Shown: positions 1-9,270, numbered from the stretch's first letter. The stretch is DNA of 64,000 bases from Haloferula rosea (GCF_016595525.1 NZ_JAENII010000001.1:434001-498000); one strand, 5' to 3'. The notes: a model not told the origin generated them from the sequence alone. Numbers and translations are program-made.

Positions 1-1
1 C

Positions 2-34
2 CGCCAGGGCGGGAACAACCCTTTCGACAAGTAA
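2..34 (+). CDS. C-terminal end of an upstream gene (partial)
   Basis: An open frame enters from the left edge and ends at a TAA (32-34), giving the tail RQGGNNPFDK. It lies 19 bp upstream of the first sulfatase and on the same strand, so it is probably the preceding gene of the sulfatase/GH1 operon. Ten residues are too few to name it. Confidence 0.3.
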   Translation, partial: RQGGNNPFDK

Positions 35-53
35 GATCCAATCCATTGAACCC

Positions 54-1544
54 ATGATGAAATCCCTTCTTCTGACCGCCCTGATGGCGGCATCGGCTCA
101 TAGCGCTGAGAAACCCAACGTCCTCTTCATTGCGGTGGATGACCTCAAACCGATGCTCGGTTGCTATGGGGATCCGGTGATCAAGACCCCGCAGATCGAC
201 CGTCTGGCTTCCCAGGGGACCACCTTCCTCAACGCGCATTGCCAGCAGGCCGTATGCGGCCCGTCCCGTGCGAGCCTGCTTACGGGCCTCCGTCCGGACA
301 CCACCAAGGTGTGGGACCTGAAGACCCGCCTGCGCGACATGATTCCCGAAGTGGTGACCCTGCCGCAGCACTTCAAGGACCACGGCTACACTTCGATCGG
401 TTTGGGGAAGACCTTCGACCCGCGCAGTGTGGACGGGATGATGAAGAATGATCCGGCATCCTGGAGCCGGCCGTATGTGAAGACTTCGGAGAACCCGGAG
501 TCCCAGATGGGATTCGTCGACCCGGAATTTGTGGCTCGCGCTCAGGCGGCCAAAAAAGAGAACCGTGGCAACTGGGACAAGATGAAGCAGGCTCTTGGCG
601 GAATGCCCGCGGTGGAGATCGACCAGGATGTGTCGGACACCGCTTACGACGACGGCATCTACGCGGAGAAGGCCGTCGAGTTGATTGCTGAGTTGTCGAA
701 GGACGAGAAGCCCTTCTTACTCGCGGTGGGATTCAAGAAGCCCCACCTGCCGTTTGTGGCGCCGAAGAAGTATGCCGACCTGTATTTGGGGGACGACATT
801 CGATTGGCGGAATTCCAGAAGATGCCGGAGGGAGCCCCGCAGGTCCACTTTCAGGATTCATGGGAGCTCAAGAATGGCAGCTATGCCGGCTACAAGGAGT
901 ATCAGGGGAAGGAACTTCCTGAAGCGGACCAGCGCCAGTTGGTGCACGGCTACATGGCGTGTGTCTCCTACATTGATGCTCAAGTCGGAAAGCTTCTCGA
1001 TGCGCTCGACGAGCAGGGAATTGCGGACAACACGATCGTCGTTTTCTGGGGTGATCATGGCTGGCATCTCGGGGACCACGGGATGTGGTGCAAGCACACC
1101 AACTACGAGCAGGCCACCCGCGTGCCGATGATCATTGCCCGCAGGGCGAAGGGCGGGAAGGGAGCGAAGACGATGTCACCGGTCGAGTTCGTCGATATCT
1201 TCCCGACGCTCTGCGACCTCGCAGGGATTCCAAAGCTGAAGGAACTGGAAGGAGTGAGTCTGACCCCGGTGCTTGATGATTCGAAGGCGAAGGTGAAGGA
1301 CTATGCGGTGAGTCAGTATCCTCGCGGCGGTGGTGGCAAAGAGCTGATGGGCTACACCCTCCGAGACGGGCGCTACCGCTACATTCGCTGGATTACCAAG
1401 GGCGATCCTTCGGACATGAAGTTCGAGGAGTTCTATGATTACGAGACCGACCCGCTGGAGAAGCGCAGTCTGATCGATGATCCAGCCGTGGCCGACGAAG
1501 TGAAGCGCTTCCGGGCCGCCACGGACCAGTTCCTCAACTCCTGA
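54..1544 (+). CDS. Secreted S1 sulfatase, iduronate-2-sulfatase-like
   Basis: Type I sulfatase (alkaline phosphatase superfamily) predicted to hydrolyse sulfate esters on polysaccharide outside the cytoplasm. The first ~18 residues form a signal peptide ending near AHSA. The metal-binding start PNVLFIAVDDLKPMLGCYGD follows, with the D-D pair. The nucleophile motif CGPSR starts at Cys68 and is followed by the usual LLTG; this Cys must be converted to formylglycine. GDHGWHLGDHG near residue 330 supplies further metal ligands. The ~496-aa length and the DLKP start resemble iduronate-2-sulfatase-like enzymes; the true substrate is not readable. A second ATG directly follows the first, and no Shine-Dalgarno is obvious. 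The next sulfatase starts 5 bp downstream, so the two are almost surely cotranscribed. Confidence 0.93.
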   Translation: MMKSLLLTALMAASAHSAEKPNVLFIAVDDLKPMLGCYGDPVIKTPQIDRLASQGTTFLNAHCQQAVCGPSRASLLTGLRPDTTKVWDLKTRLRDMIPEVVTLPQHFKDHGYTSIGLGKTFDPRSVDGMMKNDPASWSRPYVKTSENPESQMGFVDPEFVARAQAAKKENRGNWDKMKQALGGMPAVEIDQDVSDTAYDDGIYAEKAVELIAELSKDEKPFLLAVGFKKPHLPFVAPKKYADLYLGDDIRLAEFQKMPEGAPQVHFQDSWELKNGSYAGYKEYQGKELPEADQRQLVHGYMACVSYIDAQVGKLLDALDEQGIADNTIVVFWGDHGWHLGDHGMWCKHTNYEQATRVPMIIARRAKGGKGAKTMSPVEFVDIFPTLCDLAGIPKLKELEGVSLTPVLDDSKAKVKDYAVSQYPRGGGGKELMGYTLRDGRYRYIRWITKGDPSDMKFEEFYDYETDPLEKRSLIDDPAVADEVKRFRAATDQFLNS

Positions 1545-1549
1545 GATTG

Positions 1550-3256
1550 ATGAAATTCAAATTCCATTTCCTTCTTCTGGCTGCCGGTAGCCTGGGTTTC
1601 AGCGGCTGTGACAAGCCGGCCGGGGCACCTGCCGAACCGGGTGCGGAAGCAAACGTAGTCCCGTCGGCCGATCAGGTCGATGGGGTGGAACCTGCCAAGG
1701 ATTCGGCCAAGAAGCCCAACATTCTCTTCCTGATTACCGACGACCAGTTCAAGCACCACATGAATTGGATGCCGGAAGGCAAACAGGACAACGGCAAGCC
1801 ACGCAACTTCACCCCCAATACCGATCGCCTTGCGGAGAGCGCGACGATCTTCGATCGGATGTACGTGACTTCGCCGGTGTGCACGCCCAGTCGGTTTGCC
1901 GCGCTGACCGGGATGTATCCAAGCCGATCGAAAGCGCAGAGTTTTCTCGACCGCCAGAAGGAACTGGGTGGTCAGGCTTCAGTGGAGTGGAACACCTTCA
2001 TCACGGAGGGCATGCCGACGCTGCCAAAGATGCTGCAGAAGGCGGGCTATCGGACGGGAATCGTCGGCAAGAACCACGTGGTGGAAGTCAAGGGCATGAA
2101 GAAGCCCGAGTGGCTGGCGAAGGCGGATGACCCCGAGATGCTGGCGATTCTGAAGGACAACTACGCGAAGCAGATGGAGGCCATCCATGAGGCGGGATTC
2201 GACTATGGTGCCTCGCTCTACTACGACAACCCCGACTTCATCGGGGTGAAGGCTCTCGCTTCGCACAACCTCGATTGGATTGCCAAGGGGGCGCTGGATT
2301 TCCTCGACGAAGAGGATGACCGGCCGTTTTTCCTCTACTGCGCGGTGACCATTCCCCATGGCCCTGGCGAGCCGGAGCGTTCTTACAAGGCGGATCCACG
2401 GATCACCGCCGTGGGCATGCTGAAGGAGCCTCTGGATGTATTGCCTGCGCGAGACACCCTCGAACCTCGACTGAAGGAGGCCGGTGTGCCGGCCAAGTGG
2501 GGCCGCCCGAACCTGTTGTGGCTCGACGACATGGTGGGCGCACTCGTGGACAAGCTGGAGGCATCGGGTGAGCTTGAGAATACGATCATCGTCTATTTCA
2601 ACGACCACGGCCAGCAGGCCAAGGGGACGATCTATGAAGGAGGGGTGCATTCCGAGGGCTTCATCCGCCGTGAGGGTGGTTTCCCGGTGGGGCCACGGAC
2701 TGATGCACTGGTCAGCAATCTGGATTTCGCACCGACCCTGGTGGAGCTTGCCGGAGCAAGCAGTGGGGAGGCGGACTTCGATGGAGCTTCCATCATGCCG
2801 GTGCTGAATGGAGAGAAGGAGCAGGTGCATGATGCGCTTTTCTTCGAACTGGGATTCGTGCGCGGGGTGATCCAGGGCGAGTGGAAGTACATCGCGCTCC
2901 GCTATCCCGAGCCGGTCGCGAACATGTCGGTGGAAAAACGTCAGCGCGTGCTGGATCGCTTCAACGAGAACCAGACGAGACGGGGGCGTCCGGTTTACAC
3001 GGAGGATCCGGCGGCTCCATTCTCCCACGTGCAGTCGATTCCCGGCGGTGGTGATGCGGAACACATGTCGATCGGCAAGTATCCGTCCTTCCACGACGCG
3101 GATCAGCTCTACCACCTCGCCTCCGACCCGACCGAGCAGAAGAACCTCGCCGCGGACCCGGCACATGCCGCGAAGCTGGCCGAGCTGCAACAGGTCCTGC
3201 GCGAGCATCTGGAAGGAATGCCCGGCACCTTCGGCGACCTGAAGCCAGCCAACTAG
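1550..3256 (+). CDS. S1 sulfatase, predicted lipoprotein
   Basis: Second type I sulfatase of the cluster, 569 aa from the ATG; a TTG codon just upstream is a less likely start. The N-terminus is a lipoprotein signal with a lipobox-like FSGC near residue 20, followed by a Pro/Ala/Glu-rich linker, so the enzyme is probably membrane-anchored. Catalytic features: PNILFLITDDQ, the formylglycine motif CTPSR with Cys111 followed by ALTG, and a late metal-site stretch YFNDHGQQAKG. It differs clearly from the upstream enzyme (different linker, spacing and C-terminal region), suggesting a different sulfate position or sugar. It sits 5 bp after the first sulfatase and 21 bp before the GH1 gene, consistent with one transcript degrading a sulfated glycan. 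Confidence 0.9.
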   Translation: MKFKFHFLLLAAGSLGFSGCDKPAGAPAEPGAEANVVPSADQVDGVEPAKDSAKKPNILFLITDDQFKHHMNWMPEGKQDNGKPRNFTPNTDRLAESATIFDRMYVTSPVCTPSRFAALTGMYPSRSKAQSFLDRQKELGGQASVEWNTFITEGMPTLPKMLQKAGYRTGIVGKNHVVEVKGMKKPEWLAKADDPEMLAILKDNYAKQMEAIHEAGFDYGASLYYDNPDFIGVKALASHNLDWIAKGALDFLDEEDDRPFFLYCAVTIPHGPGEPERSYKADPRITAVGMLKEPLDVLPARDTLEPRLKEAGVPAKWGRPNLLWLDDMVGALVDKLEASGELENTIIVYFNDHGQQAKGTIYEGGVHSEGFIRREGGFPVGPRTDALVSNLDFAPTLVELAGASSGEADFDGASIMPVLNGEKEQVHDALFFELGFVRGVIQGEWKYIALRYPEPVANMSVEKRQRVLDRFNENQTRRGRPVYTEDPAAPFSHVQSIPGGGDAEHMSIGKYPSFHDADQLYHLASDPTEQKNLAADPAHAAKLAELQQVLREHLEGMPGTFGDLKPAN

Positions 3257-3277
3257 AATCCGAGTCGAGATCGATTG

Positions 3278-4675
3278 ATGCAATTTCCCGAAAACTTCAC
3301 GTGGGGCACTGCGACCTCATCCTATCAGATCGAAGGCGGACACGACGAGGGGGGCAAGGGGCCGTCCATCTGGGATGCCTTCTGCGAGATTCCCGGCCGA
3401 ATTGCGGGCGGGGACGACGGCAAGGTGGCCTGTGACCACTTCCACAAATTCCGGGAAGATGTGGCCCTGATGGCTTCGCTGGGCTTGCGGGCCTATCGTT
3501 TCTCCATCTCATGGCCACGCATCCTTCCGACCGGCCGGCTTGATCGTGGTTCGATGAACGAGGAGGGCATCCGTTTCTATTCCAAACTGATCGATACCCT
3601 GCTGGAGCACGGTATCGAGCCGTGGGTGACGCTCTACCACTGGGACCTGCCACTGGCACTCCAGACCGAGCGCGATGGCTGGTTGAATCCGGAGATCGCC
3701 GATGATTTCGAAGCCTACGCCCGGATCTGTTTCGAGGCCTTCGGGGATCGGGTAAAACACTGGATCACGCTCAATGAGCCATGGGTCGTGGCCATTCTTG
3801 GCTATGGGCAAGGGGTGTTCGCCCCGGGGCGAACCTCCACCACCGAGCCCTACGTCGCGGCGCACCACCTGCTGCGCTCCCATGCCAAGGCGGTGCAGTG
3901 CTACAGGAACGAGTTTGCCCATCAAGGCGGGAAGATCGGGATCACGAACAACTGCGACTGGCGCGAGCCGCTCACCGACAAGCCCGAAGACAAGGACGCC
4001 GCGCAGCGTGCTTTGGAGTTCTATCTCGGGTGGTTTGCCGATCCGATCTTCCGCAGTGGAGACTATCCGGAGTCGATGCGTGAGCGGGTGGGAGACCGAC
4101 TTCCGAAGTTCACGGAGGAGGAAAGCAAGGCGCTTCTCGGGTCCTCCGACTTCTTCGGTCTGAATCACTACACGACGATGTTTGCTGCTGAGGCATCCTC
4201 GGATGGCAAGGAAGGAAGCGTCTACGGCAACGGTGGTATTTCCGAGGATCAGGACGTGGACCTGTCCGTGGATCCCGAGTGGCCGCTGACCGAGTTCAAG
4301 TGGGCGGTGGTGCCATGGGGCTGCCGCAAGCTTCTCGGATGGATCGCCGAGCGATACGGGGATCCCGCCATCTACATCACCGAGAACGGTTGTGCGATGG
4401 ATGATCAGGTGTCAGCCGACGGAAGCGTGGATGATCAGGACCGCCTCGAGTTCTATCGTGGCTATCTGGAGGCCTGCCACCAGGCGATCGGCGACGGTGT
4501 CCATCTGAAGGGTTATTTTGCGTGGTCGTTGATGGACAATTTCGAGTGGGCGTCGGGCTACCGGTTCCGCTTTGGTCTGGTCCACGTCGACCCGAAGAGC
4601 CTGAAGCGCACACCGAAGAAGTCGGCGCACTGGTACTCGAAGGTCGTGCGAACGAATGCTCTCGGAGACGAGTGA
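3278..4675 (+). CDS. GH1 beta-glucosidase / beta-glycosidase
   Basis: Family 1 glycoside hydrolase, retaining, 465 aa, the normal length for the family. The N-terminus FTWGTATSSYQIEGG is the classic GH1 opening. The acid/base glutamate lies in TLNEPW (Glu167) and the nucleophile in YITENG (Glu369). The aglycone-site region WSLMDNFEWASGYRFRFGL is present near the C-terminus. No signal peptide is visible, so it should act in the cytoplasm on imported beta-linked disaccharides or short oligosaccharides. The chosen ATG follows an in-frame TTG by one codon. Being last in the sulfatase run, it likely finishes degradation of desulfated oligosaccharides; glucoside, galactoside or fucoside preference cannot be decided from sequence. 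Confidence 0.95.
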   Translation: MQFPENFTWGTATSSYQIEGGHDEGGKGPSIWDAFCEIPGRIAGGDDGKVACDHFHKFREDVALMASLGLRAYRFSISWPRILPTGRLDRGSMNEEGIRFYSKLIDTLLEHGIEPWVTLYHWDLPLALQTERDGWLNPEIADDFEAYARICFEAFGDRVKHWITLNEPWVVAILGYGQGVFAPGRTSTTEPYVAAHHLLRSHAKAVQCYRNEFAHQGGKIGITNNCDWREPLTDKPEDKDAAQRALEFYLGWFADPIFRSGDYPESMRERVGDRLPKFTEEESKALLGSSDFFGLNHYTTMFAAEASSDGKEGSVYGNGGISEDQDVDLSVDPEWPLTEFKWAVVPWGCRKLLGWIAERYGDPAIYITENGCAMDDQVSADGSVDDQDRLEFYRGYLEACHQAIGDGVHLKGYFAWSLMDNFEWASGYRFRFGLVHVDPKSLKRTPKKSAHWYSKVVRTNALGDE

Positions 4676-4677
4676 AA

Positions 4678-4701
4678 GGCGCCGCCGATGGTGGCGGTGC
4701 C
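4678..4701. terminator. Hairpin between convergent genes
   Basis: A 9-bp inverted repeat (one G-T wobble) with a 6-nt loop begins two bases after the GH1 stop and lies just beyond the stop of the facing PEP-CTERM gene. There is no T-tract on either side, so a bidirectional terminator role is only suggested by position. Confidence 0.35.
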
Positions 4702-4724
4702 GGTGCTCAGATCAGGTCCCTTCT

Positions 4725-5468
4725 TCAGCGACGACGGCGAAGCAGGAAGCCGGTGAGGCCAATCATCGAGAGGAGGGCCGTTGAAGGTTCGGGAACCACG
4801 TCGAGCGAGAAGCGTGCCCGGAAGTGGTTGACCTTGAAGCCGTCGTTGGTGTCGCCCGACACGTAACCCACTGTCATGGCATCGGAATTGGGGGCGAAGG
4901 TGAATTCGTCGGTGGTGACGTTGGTGGCAGCGCCACCCCCGAAGGCGAGGCTTGCCACGTCGTCAGGAGCCGTTCCGTCATTCGTAAACTGGGAAAAATC
5001 GATCTGGTTGAAGCCGATGAAGTCGATCACTCCTGTATCGCCGGGGGTTGCACCCGCCCCCAATGTGATGGACCCGCCGGTGTAAGTGAAAGTAAGGCTC
5101 TCGGACACGTCACTGATTCTCCCACCACCATTGCCATTCACACCGAGGTCGTTCGGGTCGTTGTTGATCGTTCCTCCGGTGGCGGACACGGTGAAGTTGA
5201 ATACCGCGGTGTCGTCATCCGCTCCATTCCCGTCCAGAGTCAGGCTGGTCAGCGTGATGGTCATGGTGCCGCTTGCCTGTCCGTCAAGCCCGGCGGGCGA
5301 TTGGGAATAAGCTGCGTTCACCATGCCATCGACATCACCGACGGCGATGGCTCCACCTGAAGGGTTGGGGGATTCATTCGGCCCGATCCGATCGATGTTG
5401 AAGGTCAGGGCACCATGCGCCACGGGCGAGGTGATGGAGGCGAGTAAGAGGAAGTGGGTTTTTCTCAT
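4725..5468 (-). CDS. PEP-CTERM sorting-domain protein
   Basis: Exported protein of 247 aa starting at MRKTHFLLLASITSPVAHGA, a standard signal peptide; the open frame continues 41 codons upstream but that part does not look coding. The body is acidic, rich in Gly, Asn and Thr and poor in Cys, consistent with a beta-rich surface protein. The C-terminus holds VVPEPSTALLSMIGLTGFLLRRRR: a PEP motif, a hydrophobic segment and an Arg cluster. This is the PEP-CTERM signal processed by exosortase in Gram-negative bacteria. No enzymatic motif is visible and its function is unknown. It sits alone on the minus strand, convergent with the GH1 gene. Confidence 0.85.
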   Translation of the reverse strand: MRKTHFLLLASITSPVAHGALTFNIDRIGPNESPNPSGGAIAVGDVDGMVNAAYSQSPAGLDGQASGTMTITLTSLTLDGNGADDDTAVFNFTVSATGGTINNDPNDLGVNGNGGGRISDVSESLTFTYTGGSITLGAGATPGDTGVIDFIGFNQIDFSQFTNDGTAPDDVASLAFGGGAATNVTTDEFTFAPNSDAMTVGYVSGDTNDGFKVNHFRARFSLDVVPEPSTALLSMIGLTGFLLRRRR

Positions 5469-5600
5469 CAGTGAAGCGAAGGGATGGTTGTTGAAGGGTA
5501 ACACTCCAATTGTTTCGGACAATTTCCCAGTGGGCTCGAATTCGACCAGAAAACCCTGCGGGTGCGCCCATTCGGTGGGTAGGCAGCGCATGCCAATCCG

Positions 5601-8600
5601 TCAGTCGGCGACTCGGACACGACCAAATCCGATGCCGCCATTCGGAAGGTCCACTTCCACCAGAGATCCGGCGGGGGCGGTGATGGGCACCTCGGGGATG
5701 CTCACCCAGTCATTGAGGTCGACGGAGCTCTGGACGAAGTAGAGCAGGCTTGTGGTATTGCGGACCGGGACGAAGCGGAGGGCTGGCCCGGTGCCAGAGT
5801 CCTGCACGGTGACGGGACTGCCATGGGCGCCGCTGGTGGGTGAGGTGCCGAGGGCGAATTCCAACAGGTTGACCATGCCGTCTCCGTCGGGGTCGTCTTC
5901 CGGCATGGTCTCGAGCACGCCGTTCCATGGCTGGCCGGTGGACCATTGCTCGTAGAGACTGACTTCGGCGGTGAGGCGGCGAAGTGTCACTCGATCGATG
6001 GACGCGGTGTCGCCTGCTCCCCATTTGGTGCTGGTTTGGTTGCCCTGGAAGCGCGTCAGGGCCAGTCCACCGGTGGCCGCGGTGTCGGCATCAAGTTCCG
6101 GTAGTGGGATGGGACTGCCCCCAGCGATGGTCAGGGTGCCGGACCACTTGCGGGTGTCGAGATCGAGGATGGCTCGGACCAGCAGGTCGCTGGCAGTAGT
6201 GACTGCGCCGCCACCTTGGTCGAAGTCATAGAGGCGTTCGTTGCTGCTGCCGATGCGGTTTTCCAGCACCAGCGTGCCTGCATTCTTCCTGAATCGGATA
6301 TTGCCGAAATCGTTGCCGCCTTCGTCGCGGAGCGAGAAACCGAAGGTGACCCCATTGGGCGACTGGGTGAAGTCGATGGAATCGACGGCGATTTCCCAGG
6401 CGAAACGGCCGGTGGTGAAGGGGGCGCCGGGGTAGTTGGTGGTCGTGCGGAAGTGATCGGTGGTGTCCTGTTGGAGGAGCAGGTTTCCCGCTCCGTCACA
6501 GGCGACCTTGTCCGAGGTGGTGCCTGTGAAACCGGTTCCGTTGGCACTGAGGCAGCTCTCAAGTTGGACTCCCGATGCGTCGTCGAAATCCCACTGCTCG
6601 ATCACTTCGTCGGCCGGAGGGACCGGCAGGGTGAAGGTCACGGTGGCGTTGGCAGTCTGAGCAGCGCCATCGATTGCGGTGTAGATCATGGTGACCCCAC
6701 CCGCAAAACTCTCCGGGGCACTGAAGGTGATGGATGAGCCGTCAGTCGTCGCGGATCCGGAAGCCGGCTGGGTGATGGCGGAGATACTCAGCGGGCCATC
6801 GCCGAAGTCGTTGAGCCGGGGATCAAAGGTGAGTGTTTCGCCCGGCAGGATGGTGATGGCGTCATCGACGAGGGTGAGAGCGGGGGAGACAGCTCCTGTG
6901 TTGAGTGTCAGGGTCACATTCCCGGTGTTGGTGGTGCCATTGATGTTGTTGCCGTCGGAGAACTGACCACCCGGGTCGATCGTGAAGCCGTTCCAGCCGC
7001 CGAGGTTCTCACTCTCCACGCGATACTTGTATTTCTCGCCGTCGCCAGAGGAGAAGTTGTCATCGACGTAGGTACCGATGTTTCCCAGGACGAAGCCAAT
7101 CTCGCGGTAGCTGTCGGTGCCGCCATTCAAGGCGCGTTCGTCGGGTCCGGAGCGATAGATGATCGAGCGGGTGGCGTTGGTGGCGTTGATCGTCCAATCG
7201 AGATGGATGGCGTGGTCGGAGAGTTGGGTCAGGACGAGTCCGCTCGGTGCGGCATCCGGAGGGGTGGGGAGTTGGTTGATCACCGCGTTGTCGATCAGCA
7301 CCCGTTGTTCGCTTTGCCACGAGTTGCTTCCCGGTTTCGGCATCTTCGTGCCTGCGGAGAGAACCTTCTGATAGAGAGCGTCAAGCATCTCGGCGGCGAG
7401 GTCGGGTCGGCTTGGAGCTAGGTCGTTTCTTTCGTAGGGGTCGGCCGCGAGGTTGTAGAGCTCGAGACGGCGCTGGACCATGAAGTAGAGCAGCTTGTAG
7501 TCGCCCTTGCGGTAGGCACCGAGAGCCGGATTGGCGGTGCCGACATTGGCATTGGTGAAGAAGTGATGAAGGTCCGGGCGGGCCGAACGGGTGGGCTGGC
7601 CCGCGCTCAGCATGAAGCTTTCCGAGTCACGTGCTTCTGCCGGTTGTTGGGCCGCTCCGGTGAGGTCGGCAAAGGTTGCCCAAAAGTCCGCACCGTGCAC
7701 GAAGGCCTTCGAGACACTGGCGCTGGTCAGGCCGGGCACATGAACGATCAGGGGGATCCTGAGGCCGCCCTCGTAGACCCAGGTCTTCCCCTGGCGGAGG
7801 GGGTAGTTTGAGGTCGGATAGGCGGAGTAGGCATTCGAGAAGTCGCCCGTGTTCACGGGGTCGGTGGCGTCGTCCTCCAGATCCTTCGAGGGGTCGACTC
7901 CGTCGCCGTAGGCAGAGGTCGATTTGCCGCCGTGGTCAGAGGAGACCACGAGCACTGTGGTTTCCGCCAGCGTCTTGCCCGGGTGGCGGGGATCCGAGGT
8001 GGCGGCGAGGTGGGCACGGAGGTCAGCGATGCTGTCGTCGTAGCTCTTCATCATCGCGGCATAGACCCGGTTGTCCTGTACGACCCGAGTCGCCGAGGAG
8101 TAGTCGCGGATGAGTCCGGTGCCCGCGGGGTGGTTGGCGAGCTCGTCGGCCATGGACGTCTTCCTCGCCGTGAAGTAATCGATGTCGCTTTGCTTTGCCT
8201 CGGCCGGGGTGTGGACGGCATAGTGGGCGAGCGTGAGGAAGAAGGGGGAGGTGCTGTGATTAGTGAGGCTGTCGTTGATGAAGTCGATGCCTTCATCGGT
8301 GAGACGGTCGGTGAGATACTCCTCGCCGTTCGCTGCCGGCACGGTCAGTCCGGTGCCCGGGCCCATGTTGTAGGCAGGGTCGGAAAGGTCTTCGTAGAGC
8401 AGGGTGTTCGGGTCAGGGAAGTAGGAGAGGCCGTTGGTTGGATTGGACGAGGGGGCTCCGGCATGTCCGGCGGCGATGCTGACGTCGAATCCCTGCTGAG
8501 CCGGACCACGAGGAATGGAGTCGTCGCTCTGACCGAGGTGATACTTGCCGATGTAGCAGGTGCGGTAGCCAGCGCCTTGGGCGGCCTCACCATAGGTCAC

Positions 8601-9215
8601 GGCATCGATAGGAACGCCGCCGCCGGTGGAATTGCCACCCGGGTCGAGGTAGTCGCTTCCTTTGCCCACCACTTCCGGGTTCCAGTCATAGGTGCCGGTG
8701 AGAAGAGAGCGGCGTGCCACCACACAACGGGGGCCCGAACAGTAGGCATTGTCGATCACCATGGACTGGCCAGCGAGGATGTCGAGGGCGGGTGTCTCGT
8801 GAATGGTCGGTCCGTCGATCGGGCGGTTGCGGAGGGCCACGATGTCCTTCACTCCCATGTCGTCGGCGAGGAAGAAGATGATGTTCATGCGGATCGTGGT
8901 CGCCGCGCTTCCCAGAACGAGGGGTGCGGACTCCGTGGCACCATGGAGAGAGCGAACCTCATACGAGTAGCTCGTCTCGGGGTTCAAACTACGGTCGTAG
9001 TAGTAGGTCGATCCAGCGGGCAGGTCGGCAACGGGGGATCCGTCCCGATAGATCCGGAATCCGGTTTCTCCATCGACGGAATCGGTCCATGCAAGGGCGA
9101 TGGTCGCGGGCCCACCGGGCGAAGCGGCTCCGTGGCTCGGTGGATCGATCGCAAACAGGCTTGAGCCGAAGAGAAGGCTGACGAACAGCTGGGTTTTGAA
9201 AATTCGGGTCGTCAT
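5601..9215 (-). CDS. Large multidomain secreted sulfatase with atypical Cys motif
   Basis: Secreted 1204-aa protein. Order of parts: signal peptide (1-22); fibronectin-III-like domain (~25-105); S1 sulfatase domain (~108-620, MNIIFFLADDMGVKD start, VVSSDHGG later); second FN3-like domain (~650-770); an Ig/cadherin-like beta domain (~785-865); a ~205-residue module starting EQWDFDD (~874-1080); an Asp-rich calcium-binding-like stretch DDPDGDGMVNLLEFALGTSP; and a C-terminal beta module ending RVRVAD. The sulfatase nucleophile position reads C-V-V-A-R-R-S-L-L-T-G from Cys164, so the usual Pro/Ala two residues after Cys is Val. It may be a divergent substrate of the formylglycine-generating enzyme or an inactive homologue. 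The central and C-terminal modules recur in the upstream gene at 9387-11006. Confidence 0.88.
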   Translation of the reverse strand: MTTRIFKTQLFVSLLFGSSLFAIDPPSHGAASPGGPATIALAWTDSVDGETGFRIYRDGSPVADLPAGSTYYYDRSLNPETSYSYEVRSLHGATESAPLVLGSAATTIRMNIIFFLADDMGVKDIVALRNRPIDGPTIHETPALDILAGQSMVIDNAYCSGPRCVVARRSLLTGTYDWNPEVVGKGSDYLDPGGNSTGGGVPIDAVTYGEAAQGAGYRTCYIGKYHLGQSDDSIPRGPAQQGFDVSIAAGHAGAPSSNPTNGLSYFPDPNTLLYEDLSDPAYNMGPGTGLTVPAANGEEYLTDRLTDEGIDFINDSLTNHSTSPFFLTLAHYAVHTPAEAKQSDIDYFTARKTSMADELANHPAGTGLIRDYSSATRVVQDNRVYAAMMKSYDDSIADLRAHLAATSDPRHPGKTLAETTVLVVSSDHGGKSTSAYGDGVDPSKDLEDDATDPVNTGDFSNAYSAYPTSNYPLRQGKTWVYEGGLRIPLIVHVPGLTSASVSKAFVHGADFWATFADLTGAAQQPAEARDSESFMLSAGQPTRSARPDLHHFFTNANVGTANPALGAYRKGDYKLLYFMVQRRLELYNLAADPYERNDLAPSRPDLAAEMLDALYQKVLSAGTKMPKPGSNSWQSEQRVLIDNAVINQLPTPPDAAPSGLVLTQLSDHAIHLDWTINATNATRSIIYRSGPDERALNGGTDSYREIGFVLGNIGTYVDDNFSSGDGEKYKYRVESENLGGWNGFTIDPGGQFSDGNNINGTTNTGNVTLTLNTGAVSPALTLVDDAITILPGETLTFDPRLNDFGDGPLSISAITQPASGSATTDGSSITFSAPESFAGGVTMIYTAIDGAAQTANATVTFTLPVPPADEVIEQWDFDDASGVQLESCLSANGTGFTGTTSDKVACDGAGNLLLQQDTTDHFRTTTNYPGAPFTTGRFAWEIAVDSIDFTQSPNGVTFGFSLRDEGGNDFGNIRFRKNAGTLVLENRIGSSNERLYDFDQGGGAVTTASDLLVRAILDLDTRKWSGTLTIAGGSPIPLPELDADTAATGGLALTRFQGNQTSTKWGAGDTASIDRVTLRRLTAEVSLYEQWSTGQPWNGVLETMPEDDPDGDGMVNLLEFALGTSPTSGAHGSPVTVQDSGTGPALRFVPVRNTTSLLYFVQSSVDLNDWVSIPEVPITAPAGSLVEVDLPNGGIGFGRVRVAD

Positions 9216-9270
9216 GGGTTGGAAAAAGGAAGCATGGGAGTGCGGGTTCTCAAAGGCGCGTCAGCGTTCT

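Noticed and set aside
1979-3283. 434-codon minus-strand frame opposite the second sulfatase
   Set aside because: The plus-strand sulfatase has intact catalytic motifs; this frame shows no domain and is a third-position shadow.
7932-9164. 410-codon plus-strand frame inside the large sulfatase gene
   Set aside because: Opposite strand to a well-supported sulfatase domain; Gly/Val/Arg-rich with no recognisable motif.
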